A stretch of 24,803 nucleotides of DNA from positions 1-24,803 of the forward strand of contig CAWUIH010000020.1 in the NCBI GenBank assembly GCA_963922495.1, in the 5' to 3' direction. The stretch's first letter is position 1, and the number at the start of each line of letters is the position of its first letter. Under the pieces are notes generated by a model. That model had not been told where the DNA came from. It ran no database searches and was given only the letters and a program-made list of their open reading frames with translations. The position numbers and the translations under genes were made by a program. The DNA is from CAWUIH01 sp963922495 (GTDB lineage Bacteria > Pseudomonadota > Gammaproteobacteria > Coxiellales > Coxiellaceae). Shown one piece after another: positions 1-8,053 of the stretch.

Positions 1-28
1 ATCTCCGAGTGAAACGTTCTGACTCAGC

Positions 29-1120
29 TTAATATGACGGTTCTAAACTGAAGTAATCAACGGATTGCATTTCAATGAGTCGAGATTCAGTACGTTCAAA
101 CTGAGATTGAAAGCGCCCTTTAGGATATAACTTACAAGGTTTTGCAGCAGCAGAGACAATAATCCGTACATGTGCGTCATATAAAATGTCAATCAATTTG
201 ATGAAATTGCTGATGGGTTTATCGTCATGCTCAGTGAAAATGGGGATGTTGCTGATCATGATCGTTTTATAACTGTTTGCAAGGGATAAATAATCTTCTT
301 TTGCCCGTGGTACTCCGCATAAAGAATTAAAATCAAACCAAATGATATCTGCACATTGTTTATAAATATAAATATTTCGTCCAAAAAGCTGAATAGGCTC
401 ATGGCTAACAGGGTGATGTTGACTCAGCTTTCGGAAACTCTCATCCATTTTTTCTTCTGCATCGGCTCCTAATGGTGTGTGATAAACGTCACTGGTATTA
501 AAATGGTTTAAACGGTAGTCGTGAATGGAATTGATATTAAATACTTCAGTATGTGTTTCCAGTAATTTTATAGTTGGAACAAACTGCTCTCTGGAAATAC
601 CGTTCTTATATAAATCCTGCGGGTGAAGATTAGAGCAAGTGACTAAACATATTTTTTGCTTGAATAGCGCTCGGAATAAACGACTTAAAATCATTGCATC
701 AGCAACGTTATCTACGATAAATTCATCAAAACACAATACATTGTACTGTTGCGCGATATTTTTTGAAATAACTTGTAATGGGTTGCGGGTTCCCTGTAAT
801 TGCGTCAATTGATTGTGAATATCACGCATGAATTTGTGAAAATGAATGCGTTGTTTTTTTATTGGCAAACAATCATAAAATATATCCATCAGCAATGTTT
901 TACCTGCGCCAACACCACCCCATAAGTATAGGCCTTTTACTTCTTTTTTAATGGTAAAGAAACTTAAAAGTACAGAAAAAATATTTTTCGGATTCGCGTA
1001 CGTTGTTACCAATTCAGAATAAATGCGATCAAGTTCTCGTAAAATACGCAGTTGTTTCGGATCTTGACGAAGATCTTCAGTTTTTACACGATGTAAATAG
1101 CTATTCGTGGGAGTAGTCAT
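29..1120 (-). CDS. zapE: Cell division protein ZapE (AFG1-like ATPase)
   Basis: The 363-residue product has a Walker A motif GGVGAGKT at about residues 68-75 and a Walker B motif with FDE at about 131-133, in the order seen in the AFG1/LACE1/ZapE family. The E. coli homologue (about 375 residues) is an ATPase that acts at the Z ring late in division and under stress; that role is family knowledge. I chose the ATG at 1118-1120 because the following residues (PTNSYL) match the usual ZapE N-terminus, and because the in-frame TTG at 1153 would overlap wrbA. The gene lies 4 bp downstream of wrbA on the same strand, so the two are probably co-transcribed. The stop is at 29-31 and the gene appears complete. 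Confidence 0.93.
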   Translation of the reverse strand: MTTPTNSYLHRVKTEDLRQDPKQLRILRELDRIYSELVTTYANPKNIFSVLLSFFTIKKEVKGLYLWGGVGAGKTLLMDIFYDCLPIKKQRIHFHKFMRDIHNQLTQLQGTRNPLQVISKNIAQQYNVLCFDEFIVDNVADAMILSRLFRALFKQKICLVTCSNLHPQDLYKNGISREQFVPTIKLLETHTEVFNINSIHDYRLNHFNTSDVYHTPLGADAEEKMDESFRKLSQHHPVSHEPIQLFGRNIYIYKQCADIIWFDFNSLCGVPRAKEDYLSLANSYKTIMISNIPIFTEHDDKPISNFIKLIDILYDAHVRIIVSAAAKPCKLYPKGRFQSQFERTESRLIEMQSVDYFSLEPSY

Positions 1121-1124
1121 AGCA

Positions 1125-1715
1125 TTAGCTGAGACGCATAACCGTTTCTGCAAGACGCTTGCCTAACACAATACACAGCGATTTTTCTTCTTGACTCAAC
1201 GGCAAATCACCCTTGGAACCTGCGAGGTGGCTAGGGCCGTAGGGCGTACCTCCAGTTTGGGTGGTGGATAGCTCAACTGCGCTGTAGGGAAGTCCCACTA
1301 TCATCGCACCATGATGTAATAGCGGTAGCATCATGCTGAGTAGGGTTGATTCCTGTCCTCCATGAAGGCTGCCAGTAGAAGTGAAGCATGCAGCAGGTTT
1401 CCCGATTAGAGCACCAGATTGCCACAGTGACGAAGTGCCATCAATGAAATATTTCAGTGGTGCAGCCATGTTGCCAAAGCGAGTCGGACTGCCAAGGGCC
1501 AAGCCAGCGCAATCTCTCAGGTCTTCCAATGTCGCATAAATCGCACCCTCGGATGGGACGCTATCTGCAGTAGCTTCACAATTTGTTGAGACGGGTGGTA
1601 CGGTTCTGAGTCGCGCGCTCACTCCCTCTATCTGCTCGACGCCGCGAGCGATGTATTCCGCCATTTGCCCTGTGGCGCCGTAGCGTGTATAAAACAAAAC
1701 GAGTATAAATGGCAT
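1125..1715 (-). CDS. wrbA: WrbA-type NAD(P)H:quinone oxidoreductase
   Basis: This 196-residue flavodoxin-fold protein begins with a beta strand and the FMN phosphate-binding loop (YTRYGATGQMAEYIARG, from about residue 9). The WrbA signatures GSPTRFGNM and FTSTGSLHGGQE are present. The family carries FMN and reduces quinones with two electrons from NAD(P)H, limiting oxidative stress in the cytoplasm. The length is normal for WrbA (about 198). A perfect TATAAT lies on the minus strand at 1731-1736, only 16 bp before the ATG, so any leader would be very short; the -35 region is poor. By eye the gene is roughly 53% GC, well above the neighbouring yihY, which may indicate a different history. It is followed 4 bp later by zapE. 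Confidence 0.92.
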   Translation of the reverse strand: MPFILVLFYTRYGATGQMAEYIARGVEQIEGVSARLRTVPPVSTNCEATADSVPSEGAIYATLEDLRDCAGLALGSPTRFGNMAAPLKYFIDGTSSLWQSGALIGKPAACFTSTGSLHGGQESTLLSMMLPLLHHGAMIVGLPYSAVELSTTQTGGTPYGPSHLAGSKGDLPLSQEEKSLCIVLGKRLAETVMRLS

Positions 1716-1786
1716 AGATTTCTCAATTTAATTATAATTGATAGTATTTTTTAACAAAGATTGAAACATTATAGGGCGTAAGGAAC

Positions 1787-2638
1787 GTGTTGACAATTAA
1801 GAGATCATTCTTGGTATATTTAAATTTTGTTAAATATTTAAACTATCGTTTATTTCATGAAAAACATTCAGAGCGTGCTGCAGCACTTGCTTATGTGACA
1901 CTACTAGCCCTTATCCCTTATCTTTCTATTTCTTTTAGTCTATTGTCACTGATTCCAAAATTTCATCATTTCGGAGTCGCCATTCAAACATTCATCTTTG
2001 AAAATTTTGTTGCACACTCAGCCGATGTTTTATTAAAGTATCTAAACGAATTTATTAAAAATTTACATCATTTATCGCTGCTGCATTTGATTTTTTTTGG
2101 CGGTATTAATTTAATTTTAATTTTTAATATTAGCCAAGCATTTATAAAAATTTGGGATTCTCATCCACATTATCGTTTTTCGATACGTTTTATAATTTAT
2201 ATTGTCTTTTTACTGGCTTCTCCGATCGCGTTGGGGGGTGCGGTTATTGCGGGAGCTTTTCTAATTAATATGCCAGTAATTTATAATATTTTAAATTTGC
2301 CGCATTTAAGAATGCCGCTTTCTTTCGCCTTTCCTTATGTGATAACCTTTCTGGTTTTTACAGTGTTCAATTGGGTACTTCCAGCTTGCAAAGTTAGATT
2401 GATTGATGCCTTAGTCGGTGGATTGGTGACAACGACGATGTTTGAAATTGCCAAGTTTATATTCACAGCCTACTTGCAATATTTCCACCCTTACAGTGCA
2501 TTGTATGGAGCATTTGCGGTAATTCCAGTATTTTTAGTATGGTTATATGTATCATGGACTATTATTCTTGTAGGTGCGATTTTCAGTCATACCCTGAATG
2601 TTGGGCTACCAGAGCGTTTTAGAGTGACTGCGCAATGA
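1787..2638 (+). CDS. yihY: YihY/BrkB family inner-membrane protein
   Basis: The 283-residue protein is very hydrophobic, with about six predicted membrane segments. It carries the family signature near residues 30-50 (RAAALAYVTLLALIPYLS) and the C-terminal GAFAVIPVFLVWLYVSW. The YihY/BrkB family is widespread in proteobacteria, and its biochemical role is not settled; the old RNase BN assignment was withdrawn. The start is uncertain: a GTG at 1787 is only 2 bp from the AGGA Shine-Dalgarno at 1781-1784, whereas the next codon, TTG at 1790, has a better 5-bp spacing. The stop overlaps the ATG of the L,D-transpeptidase gene (ATGA at 2635-2638), which implies translational coupling. Base composition is strongly AT-rich (about 20% GC in 2101-2160). 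Confidence 0.9.
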   Translation: MLTIKRSFLVYLNFVKYLNYRLFHEKHSERAAALAYVTLLALIPYLSISFSLLSLIPKFHHFGVAIQTFIFENFVAHSADVLLKYLNEFIKNLHHLSLLHLIFFGGINLILIFNISQAFIKIWDSHPHYRFSIRFIIYIVFLLASPIALGGAVIAGAFLINMPVIYNILNLPHLRMPLSFAFPYVITFLVFTVFNWVLPACKVRLIDALVGGLVTTTMFEIAKFIFTAYLQYFHPYSALYGAFAVIPVFLVWLYVSWTIILVGAIFSHTLNVGLPERFRVTAQ

Positions 2639-3606
2639 AAATTAAGAAATGGCTTATCTCCCTGAAATACACAGTGTGTTCACTTGTCTGTGCAAGTTCT
2701 TTAATCGCAGATGCTGCCGTGGCATCTAAATATTCGCTACCCCCTCAAGGGGCGTGCTTATTCGGTAAAATGCAGTTTGCTATTGTCAAAAAAGACGATA
2801 CGCTTGCAAGCATTGCGCGTCGGTACGATATGGGCTACTTTGAAGTCGCAGCTGCCAATCCTCAAGTGGATTCAGATAAGCCGCAGGTTGATACAGCGGT
2901 GATTATACCATCAAGACAGGTGTTGCCTGATATTCCACATAAAGATATTGTGATTAACTTGGCAACGATGCGGATGTATTATTTTCCCCATGGAAAAAAA
3001 TATTTTTACAGTTTTCCAGTCGGGATTGGTAAATTCAATTGGTCGAGTCCTTTAGGAAATTTTCACATTATTGAAAAAATAAAAAATCCAGTATGGATTG
3101 TACCGGATAGTATTTACAATTTTCGCAAGTTGCATGGCGATCCTGTACCACATACAGTAAAATCTGGCCCCGATAATCCTTTGGGTTACTATGCTTTGCG
3201 TTTATCTCAACCCACCTATTTGATTCACGGTACCAATGAACCCGATAGTGTTGGTAAGCGTAGTAGTGCTGGCTGTATTCATCTATATGCAAAGGATATC
3301 GTAGCCTTATATCAAATGGTGAAAGTTGGTACACATGTATTGATTATTAATCAGCCTTATGCTGTAGTTTGGCACAATAAGCATTTGATTTTAGAAGCAC
3401 ATCTCCCATTAAAAGAGCAGCGTCGAAAGTTTGCCGATACGCAAAAAGTACTCACTCAACTCATCAAAACTAAGTTAGAAATCAATAAAAGGGTTTCTAA
3501 TTTTGTGGATCTGCAAAAAGCGATAGCAGTGATTAATGAGCATACTGGAATACCGACGGTTATCTCAAAATTTCCGATTCCACGTTCATACCAAACACAT
3601 TCGTGA
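2635..3606 (+). CDS. Exported L,D-transpeptidase with LysM-like domain (ErfK/YbiS family)
   Basis: The 323-residue protein starts with a signal peptide (basic MKIKKW, a hydrophobic stretch, likely cleavage after about residue 30). A LysM-like segment follows at about 48-93 (DDTLASIARRYDMGYFEVAAANP), then a YkuD catalytic domain at about 103-238. The catalytic signature is visible as HGT at 198-200 and SSAGCIHL with the nucleophile Cys214. These periplasmic enzymes form 3-3 peptidoglycan cross-links or attach proteins to the wall; which of the two this enzyme does cannot be told from sequence. About 85 residues follow the catalytic domain without recognised features. The ATGA overlap with yihY suggests coupled expression. 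Confidence 0.92.
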   Translation: MKIKKWLISLKYTVCSLVCASSLIADAAVASKYSLPPQGACLFGKMQFAIVKKDDTLASIARRYDMGYFEVAAANPQVDSDKPQVDTAVIIPSRQVLPDIPHKDIVINLATMRMYYFPHGKKYFYSFPVGIGKFNWSSPLGNFHIIEKIKNPVWIVPDSIYNFRKLHGDPVPHTVKSGPDNPLGYYALRLSQPTYLIHGTNEPDSVGKRSSAGCIHLYAKDIVALYQMVKVGTHVLIINQPYAVVWHNKHLILEAHLPLKEQRRKFADTQKVLTQLIKTKLEINKRVSNFVDLQKAIAVINEHTGIPTVISKFPIPRSYQTHS

Positions 3607-3717
3607 TAAACTATCGCGCCACTACTGGACCTGATTGGTTATCCGGCTTGTCGGCACAATAAGAAAAAGTCCGGTATTCAAGCAACCTGTGCGCTTCAAA
3701 TCATAGTGGCAATGACT

Positions 3718-4164
3718 CTAATTGGTTGCTTGCAGTGGTGATTGTGTTATTAATCCAATATGTTCAGCTCCGGCTTGCTGTAATACCGCCATGAGTTTGA
3801 CCACTTTGCCGTAATTCACCGCTTGGTCGGCTTTGACGTAAATTGGTTGCGGTTGATGTGCCTGTTTGGCGATTACTAATTCAGCAGCGACGCGAGTCAG
3901 TAATTGTGATTCGCTTAAGTGGCTCATTGGTTTATCGGTAATATTTAGAAAATAATTTCCATGATCATCTATGCTAACAATGATTGGTAATTGGTTGCTG
4001 GAGACAATTTTTTTAGCATGTGTTTGTGGTAAATCAACATGAATACCTTGGCTTAGCAGCGGTGCAGTAATCATAAAAATCACTAATAGCACCAGCATAA
4101 TATCGATGTAAGGAACGACATTGATCTCTGCTAAAATCTTTTTTCGAGGGCGGCGAGGGCGCAT
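3718..4164 (-). CDS. tolR: TolR, ExbD/TolR-family energy-transducing protein
   Basis: The 148-residue protein has a short basic cytoplasmic N-terminus and one membrane helix at about 18-40 containing the proton-relay aspartate Asp21 (VVPYIDIMLVLLVIFM). A periplasmic domain ends in HIGLITQ, close to the E. coli TolR ending VGLMTQ. In the Tol-Pal system TolR works with TolQ to use the proton motive force to pull the outer membrane inward at division. It starts 2 bp after the tolQ stop. Downstream, tolA, tolB and pal are missing: the next gene is the convergent L,D-transpeptidase. ExbD of a TonB system is the alternative, but TolR fits better. Confidence 0.88.
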   Translation of the reverse strand: MRPRRPRKKILAEINVVPYIDIMLVLLVIFMITAPLLSQGIHVDLPQTHAKKIVSSNQLPIIVSIDDHGNYFLNITDKPMSHLSESQLLTRVAAELVIAKQAHQPQPIYVKADQAVNYGKVVKLMAVLQQAGAEHIGLITQSPLQATN

Positions 4165-4166
4165 GA

Positions 4167-4850
4167 CTATTTTTCCGTTTGGTGTAACTGGCGATGAATG
4201 ATATTTGTTAATTGATCTGAGAAATTTTCATAGCGTTGCATAAGGCGCTCGCTTTGTGTAGAAAGACGATTGTAACCAATCACCGCTGGTATTGCTGCTA
4301 ACAAGCCGATCGCTGTTGCAATAAGTGCTTCGGATATACCTGGAGCCACCATGGAAATAGTGGCTTGTTGCACAGCGCCCAGCGCCCGAAACGCGCTCAT
4401 CACTCCCCATACGGTCCCCAAAAGTCCTATAAACGGGCTAGTGGAGCCAACAGTCGCTAAAAATCCGAGATGATGTTGTAATTTATCCTGTTCTTGTGCC
4501 TCTGCAATGCGCATTGCACGTTGTGTGCCGGTGAGCACAGCTTCAGGTTGTATGGCTGAATTTTTGTTTAAGCGTCGGTATTCACCATAGCCAGCGCGAA
4601 AAATCAGTGCCATTCCTGATTGTGGCTCCGCTTTCTCACTCATCTGTGAATCCAGTGCCGATAAATTAGTGCCTGACCAAAAAAACTGTTCAAATTTTTT
4701 TATTTGTTGTGTCGCGTGTTTGAATAGTTGGTGACGTTGTAAGATGATAGCCCATGAAAAAAGTGAAGCTAACAGCAATATACTGATTACTATTTTAACG
4801 ATTATGTCTGCGTGAGCGATAAAAGACCATATTGAGGGTCCGTGGGTCAT
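4167..4850 (-). CDS. tolQ: TolQ, MotA/TolQ/ExbB-family proton channel
   Basis: The 227-residue protein has three membrane helices, at about 14-38, 127-152 and 163-188. The conserved block GFLATVGSTSPFIGLLGTVWGVMSAF and the following GISEALIATAIGLLAAIPA are typical of TolQ/ExbB; the N-terminal helix (ILLLASLFSWAIILQR) is closer to TolQ. TolQ forms the ring around TolR that conducts protons and energises the Tol-Pal system in the inner membrane. The ATG at 4848-4850 follows a strong Shine-Dalgarno, GGGAGGA, spaced about 5 bp. It usually follows ybgC downstream of ruvB; here an unrecognised gene lies immediately upstream instead. Confidence 0.9.
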   Translation of the reverse strand: MTHGPSIWSFIAHADIIVKIVISILLLASLFSWAIILQRHQLFKHATQQIKKFEQFFWSGTNLSALDSQMSEKAEPQSGMALIFRAGYGEYRRLNKNSAIQPEAVLTGTQRAMRIAEAQEQDKLQHHLGFLATVGSTSPFIGLLGTVWGVMSAFRALGAVQQATISMVAPGISEALIATAIGLLAAIPAVIGYNRLSTQSERLMQRYENFSDQLTNIIHRQLHQTEK

Positions 4851-4922
4851 AAGTTCCTCCCTTGTTCAATTGTTGAAGTGTATCAGAAAATGGTATTGGT
4901 CACGAGAGATGTATCGTGAATA

Positions 4923-6239
4923 TTATGAGGTGCCAGGAGCCTTAACAATTAAAAATCCTTCACTGTTTGATTTATTTTCTTCAGTTTCAGATGAACACTT
5001 ACCAATCTCCACAAATCCCTCTCTGTTGATTGACGTGCCTTTTTCCTTTTTGTCGGTATCGGATGCAGCAACGGTAAGTTCATTTCTAAACTGTGCAGTT
5101 AGCTGAGCGACAGAGGGATGCTGTTTTTTATCAGGCTGTGGGGCTTTGCTGCGTGTTGTTACAGTTTTGATATCTTGTTTGCGTATCTCAGCAAGACTTT
5201 CTTGAAAAGTTCTCGCTTCATTTATAGCGGCTTTTATTTTCTGTTCGAAATTGTCAGTGATTCTGTTATGTACATTTTCTATTTGTTTTTTATGTTTTTC
5301 TGATATCTCAGTGACACTTCTCATACTATTGCGAGTGTATCCGAAAATTTTTTTCATTGTCTCTGACAATTCTTCATAAGACTTTATTATCAAGCTATTC
5401 GGAGTTTCTAGTGAATATTCAGAGAAAGCGTTTAAGGAAACAACTTCAAATGTTTGACTCAATCCATTATTTAACGCAAGTGTTTGCAAACGAATATTTA
5501 AAGCCGGTAATACTAAAATGTTTTCTCTACCAGATCTGACAGCTTTTTTTTCATTGTTTAGGGTTGTGTAGGTCAGTTTTGATAGCCCTGATAAATCGAT
5601 AATAATCGTTACAGGAACAGTGATGGTTTTACCTTCCGTATTCTTATATTTATATCCAACAGTCAAAATTAACAGATGCTGCCGGGATATACCTCTAACT
5701 TGCGATAAATCACCACGCTGCCTATCACAAGAAAAAGTTTTTTCACCAATGAGTTGCCTCCCAGACATTGCGGCATACAGTATATCGTTTTCAAGATGCC
5801 GTTGCATCATCGTTATTAATTCTAATGCATACTTTTTACACAAAGCTCTTTCGAGGAGTCTTTCCATTGAACGTGTAACATTTTGATGTAATTCTTTTTT
5901 TTGTTGTTGGGGAAGAGCTTTAATTATTTCTTCAGTAGGATCTTTCTCTAGAGTTATTTTAGGCTGAGAATCTTTTTCGTCTTTTTTAGGAGTGTGTTTC
6001 GTTGATACTTCTTCACGTAACGTTTTCTTGTAAATTTTTATGAAAGCGCTAGTAGGTTCTGAAGTCTTAGCAAATGTTCTATCCAGCTCAAGAGGATTTG
6101 TAATCGAATTCATAGTAGTTAGGAATGTCTCATATTTTGGTGTTAAATATATGACGTATCTATCGTTATAAACTTGATGTAATTCAAAATGTAGCTTTTT
6201 AAGAAGTTCGGATGGGGTAGTAGTATGCGTTTTTCTCAT
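4923..6239 (-). CDS. Unrecognised 438-residue protein, candidate secreted effector
   Basis: I do not recognise this family. There is no signal peptide and no convincing membrane helix. Visible features are a Lys/Glu-rich charged linker at about 72-105, a mixed alpha/beta core at about 150-300 with a hydrophobic strand VTIIIDLSGLS near 210, a probable coiled coil at about 300-357, and a low-complexity polar tail. The last 30 residues hold an acidic cluster (SETEEN) and two similar short motifs, EGFVEIG and EGFLIVK. An acidic cluster near the C-terminus resembles the E-block of many Dot/Icm substrates, which is only suggestive. The gene sits between a transporter remnant and tolQ, where ybgC is often found, and is AT-richer than its neighbours. 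A PmrA-box-like direct repeat lies upstream at 6333-6348. The ATG at 6237-6239 has a weak Shine-Dalgarno. Confidence 0.75.
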   Translation of the reverse strand: MRKTHTTTPSELLKKLHFELHQVYNDRYVIYLTPKYETFLTTMNSITNPLELDRTFAKTSEPTSAFIKIYKKTLREEVSTKHTPKKDEKDSQPKITLEKDPTEEIIKALPQQQKKELHQNVTRSMERLLERALCKKYALELITMMQRHLENDILYAAMSGRQLIGEKTFSCDRQRGDLSQVRGISRQHLLILTVGYKYKNTEGKTITVPVTIIIDLSGLSKLTYTTLNNEKKAVRSGRENILVLPALNIRLQTLALNNGLSQTFEVVSLNAFSEYSLETPNSLIIKSYEELSETMKKIFGYTRNSMRSVTEISEKHKKQIENVHNRITDNFEQKIKAAINEARTFQESLAEIRKQDIKTVTTRSKAPQPDKKQHPSVAQLTAQFRNELTVAASDTDKKEKGTSINREGFVEIGKCSSETEENKSNSEGFLIVKAPGTS

Positions 6240-6332
6240 AGTGTTATCTCGGAAAATGTCGACAATATCTAGTTTAAAATTCTTTCCTAATAGTATACGT
6301 TTGGTTCGGAAAGAGAACTATCAACGCGAGGC

Positions 6333-6348
6333 TTAATAGGATATTAAT
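6333..6348 (-). promoter_or_regulatory. PmrA-box-like direct repeat upstream of the 438-residue gene
   Basis: On the minus strand two TTAA half-sites are spaced 11 bp apart; it reads TTAATATCCTATTAAG. This matches the arrangement of the PmrA box described in Legionella and Coxiella (roughly cTTAATatT-NN-cTTAAT). The second half-site ends about 94 bp before the ATG. TATACT, a possible -10 element, lies 35 bp beyond it on the minus strand. AT-rich DNA gives such matches by chance: the same spacing occurs inside yihY at 2106-2120. Confidence 0.25.
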
Positions 6349-6394
6349 TATTTTGTAGTATAATCAACTCTTGAAAACTTTAGGCGTTTAATGT

Positions 6395-6868
6395 TTATTT
6401 GGATTTGCGGCGCCTTTTTTTATCACGCGGATTTAATTCTACCCCGACCGATGTAGTGCGCGGTATTGATAATACTTGGCCGCGTGTTTTGGGAGTGCTT
6501 TTTGATAGTAGCCAAGATTCAATTGCTACAAATAATCCCGCCATGGAAAAGCCATTGACGAAACGCAGTAGTAGCCAGCTCCAAGGACTGATATATATTG
6601 CTTGCAACAGAGTAGTCGTGGCTACGGTGGAGGCAAAAGCAGCGTAGGTGCGGATATGTCCAATGCGACAAATCACATGCTCCATGTAGAAGGCACCAAT
6701 CACTAATCCAGAATAATAACTTGTGATTATTAAGCCGATAATCCAATCGGGGGTGTTAGCAAGGTTGAGGCGGACGCTGATAAACGTGAGCATAAAACCA
6801 TTGCCAATGGTGAGGATGATTAAGCTGAGAATAGGCGAAAAAACTTTTAGGAATACTTCCGCATTCGG
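6395..6868 (-). pseudogene. Decayed MFS transporter (N-terminal part only, YcaD-like)
   Basis: The minus strand encodes about the first four membrane helices of a major facilitator transporter. Recognisable stretches are GNGFMLTFISVRLNL, SYYSGLVIGAFYMEHVICRIGH and GFSMAGLFVAIESWLL, followed by STPKTRGQVL. The ESWLL and TRGQVL motifs resemble the YcaD-like branch. Homology stops abruptly after TRGQVL; an unrelated basic tail (ending RDKKRRRKSK) runs to a stop at 6395-6397. Family members are normally about 380-400 residues. At the 5' end the transporter-like sequence reads upstream past the first ATG (6791-6793) as FLKVFSPILSLIILTIGNGF without a standard start codon before an in-frame stop near 6872-6874. 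Both ends are therefore damaged. It lies between ruvB and the 438-residue gene. Confidence 0.75.
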
Positions 6869-6920
6869 TGGCTATCCTTGCAATGTATTCAATTATGTTA
6901 ACACTTTTGATGACATTCGC

Positions 6921-7946
6921 TTAACTATTTGACAGCAGGTCTTGCTGTGGTTTTAGCAGGCCGAGATGTCGATAAGCATTTTCTGTCGCCACGCGCCCAC
7001 GTGGGCTACGCAGTATAAAACCTTCCTGAATTAAATACGGTTCAATGACGTCTTCGATGGTACCACGCTCTTCACCAATCGCTGCAGCAAGGTTGTCAAT
7101 GCCCACTGGTCCCCCTTGAAATTTTCGAATCAGTGTTTCTAAAAATTTACGATCCATTAAATCGAATCCGTGGGTATCTACGTTTAATAAATCCAATGCA
7201 TATTTTGCAATATCCTGCGTAATCACACCATCTCCTTTGACTTGCGCATAATCACGCACACGCCGTAGTAACCGATTGGCAATTCGTGGTGTACCGCGAG
7301 AGCGTTTCGCAATTTCAATGGCGCCTTGTTCATCAATAGCAATATTAAAAATATTTGCGGAACGTTTAACTATTTGGGTCAACTCAGAGGTTTGATAAAA
7401 TTCCAAACGTTGTGTAATTCCGAAGCGATCACGCAGCGGAGAAGTCAATAAACCCGCACGCGTGGTAGCACCGACTAACGTGAATGGTGGTAAATCTAAT
7501 TTAATGGATCGTGCTGATGGTCCTTCGCCGATTATAATATCGAGCTGAAAATCTTCTAGGGCTGGATAAAGAACTTCTTCAATAGCAGGGTTTAAGCGAT
7601 GAATTTCGTCAATGAATAACACGTCATTAGTTTCAAGGTTAGTCAACAATGCGGCTAAATCACCGGCTTTTTCTAATACTGGACCTGAAGTTTGTTTAAT
7701 TCCTGAACGCATTTCTTGGGCAATAATATGTGCCATCGTGGTTTTTCCTAAACCGGGTGGGCCAAAAATTAATACATGATCCAGTGCCTCTTGCCGGCCT
7801 AATGCTGCTGCAATAAAAATTGACATTTGCTGACGTACTTGCTGCTGACCAATATAGTCTTTCAATAACTTAGGGCGAATGGAAGTTTCAAGACTGTGTT
7901 CGTCTTGTTGCTCAGTGGGGTCAATAAGTGTGTTGTGATCGTTCAT
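6921..7946 (-). CDS. ruvB: Holliday junction branch migration helicase RuvB
   Basis: The 341-residue AAA+ protein has Walker A GPPGLGKTT at 62-70, Walker B with DEIH at 113-116, the GATTRAG sensor segment, the PLRDRFGI motif, and the C-terminal winged-helix part with GGPVGIDNLAAAIGEERGTIED. RuvB hexamers pump DNA through Holliday junctions held by RuvA. Length is normal (E. coli 336). The Shine-Dalgarno AAGGT precedes the ATG at 7944-7946. In many gammaproteobacteria ruvC-ruvA sit directly upstream and ybgC-tolQR downstream; here ruvA and ruvC are not adjacent, and a 349-bp gap separates ruvB from the helicase gene upstream. Confidence 0.97.
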   Translation of the reverse strand: MNDHNTLIDPTEQQDEHSLETSIRPKLLKDYIGQQQVRQQMSIFIAAALGRQEALDHVLIFGPPGLGKTTMAHIIAQEMRSGIKQTSGPVLEKAGDLAALLTNLETNDVLFIDEIHRLNPAIEEVLYPALEDFQLDIIIGEGPSARSIKLDLPPFTLVGATTRAGLLTSPLRDRFGITQRLEFYQTSELTQIVKRSANIFNIAIDEQGAIEIAKRSRGTPRIANRLLRRVRDYAQVKGDGVITQDIAKYALDLLNVDTHGFDLMDRKFLETLIRKFQGGPVGIDNLAAAIGEERGTIEDVIEPYLIQEGFILRSPRGRVATENAYRHLGLLKPQQDLLSNS

Positions 7947-8002
7947 TGATGTATTACCTTAACTAAGCTTATTGCCAGATGCAATCCAGTTATTATATCA
8001 AA

Positions 8003-8053
8003 CCTAGAAAAAGTGTCGTTATTGTCAGTGATGGGTGATAATCCTAGAAAAAG
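8003..8053 (+). repeat. Two direct copies of an 11-bp sequence (CCTAGAAAAAG)
   Basis: CCTAGAAAAAG occurs at 8003-8013 and again at 8043-8053, a period of 40 bp. The second copy is part of the left arm of the inverted repeat at 8037-8210, and a close variant occurs inverted in the right arm. No coding potential was recognised here. Confidence 0.6.

Noticed and set aside
1121..1153. TTG start for zapE
   Set aside because: It overlaps the end of wrbA; the ATG at 1120 gives the conserved ZapE N-terminus.
2106..2120. TTAA pair with 11-bp spacing
   Set aside because: It lies inside yihY coding sequence in a very AT-rich stretch; useful only as an example of chance matches.
3068..3334. 88-codon antisense frame within the L,D-transpeptidase gene
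   Set aside because: It lies wholly opposite the conserved catalytic domain; no homology or ribosome binding site supports it.
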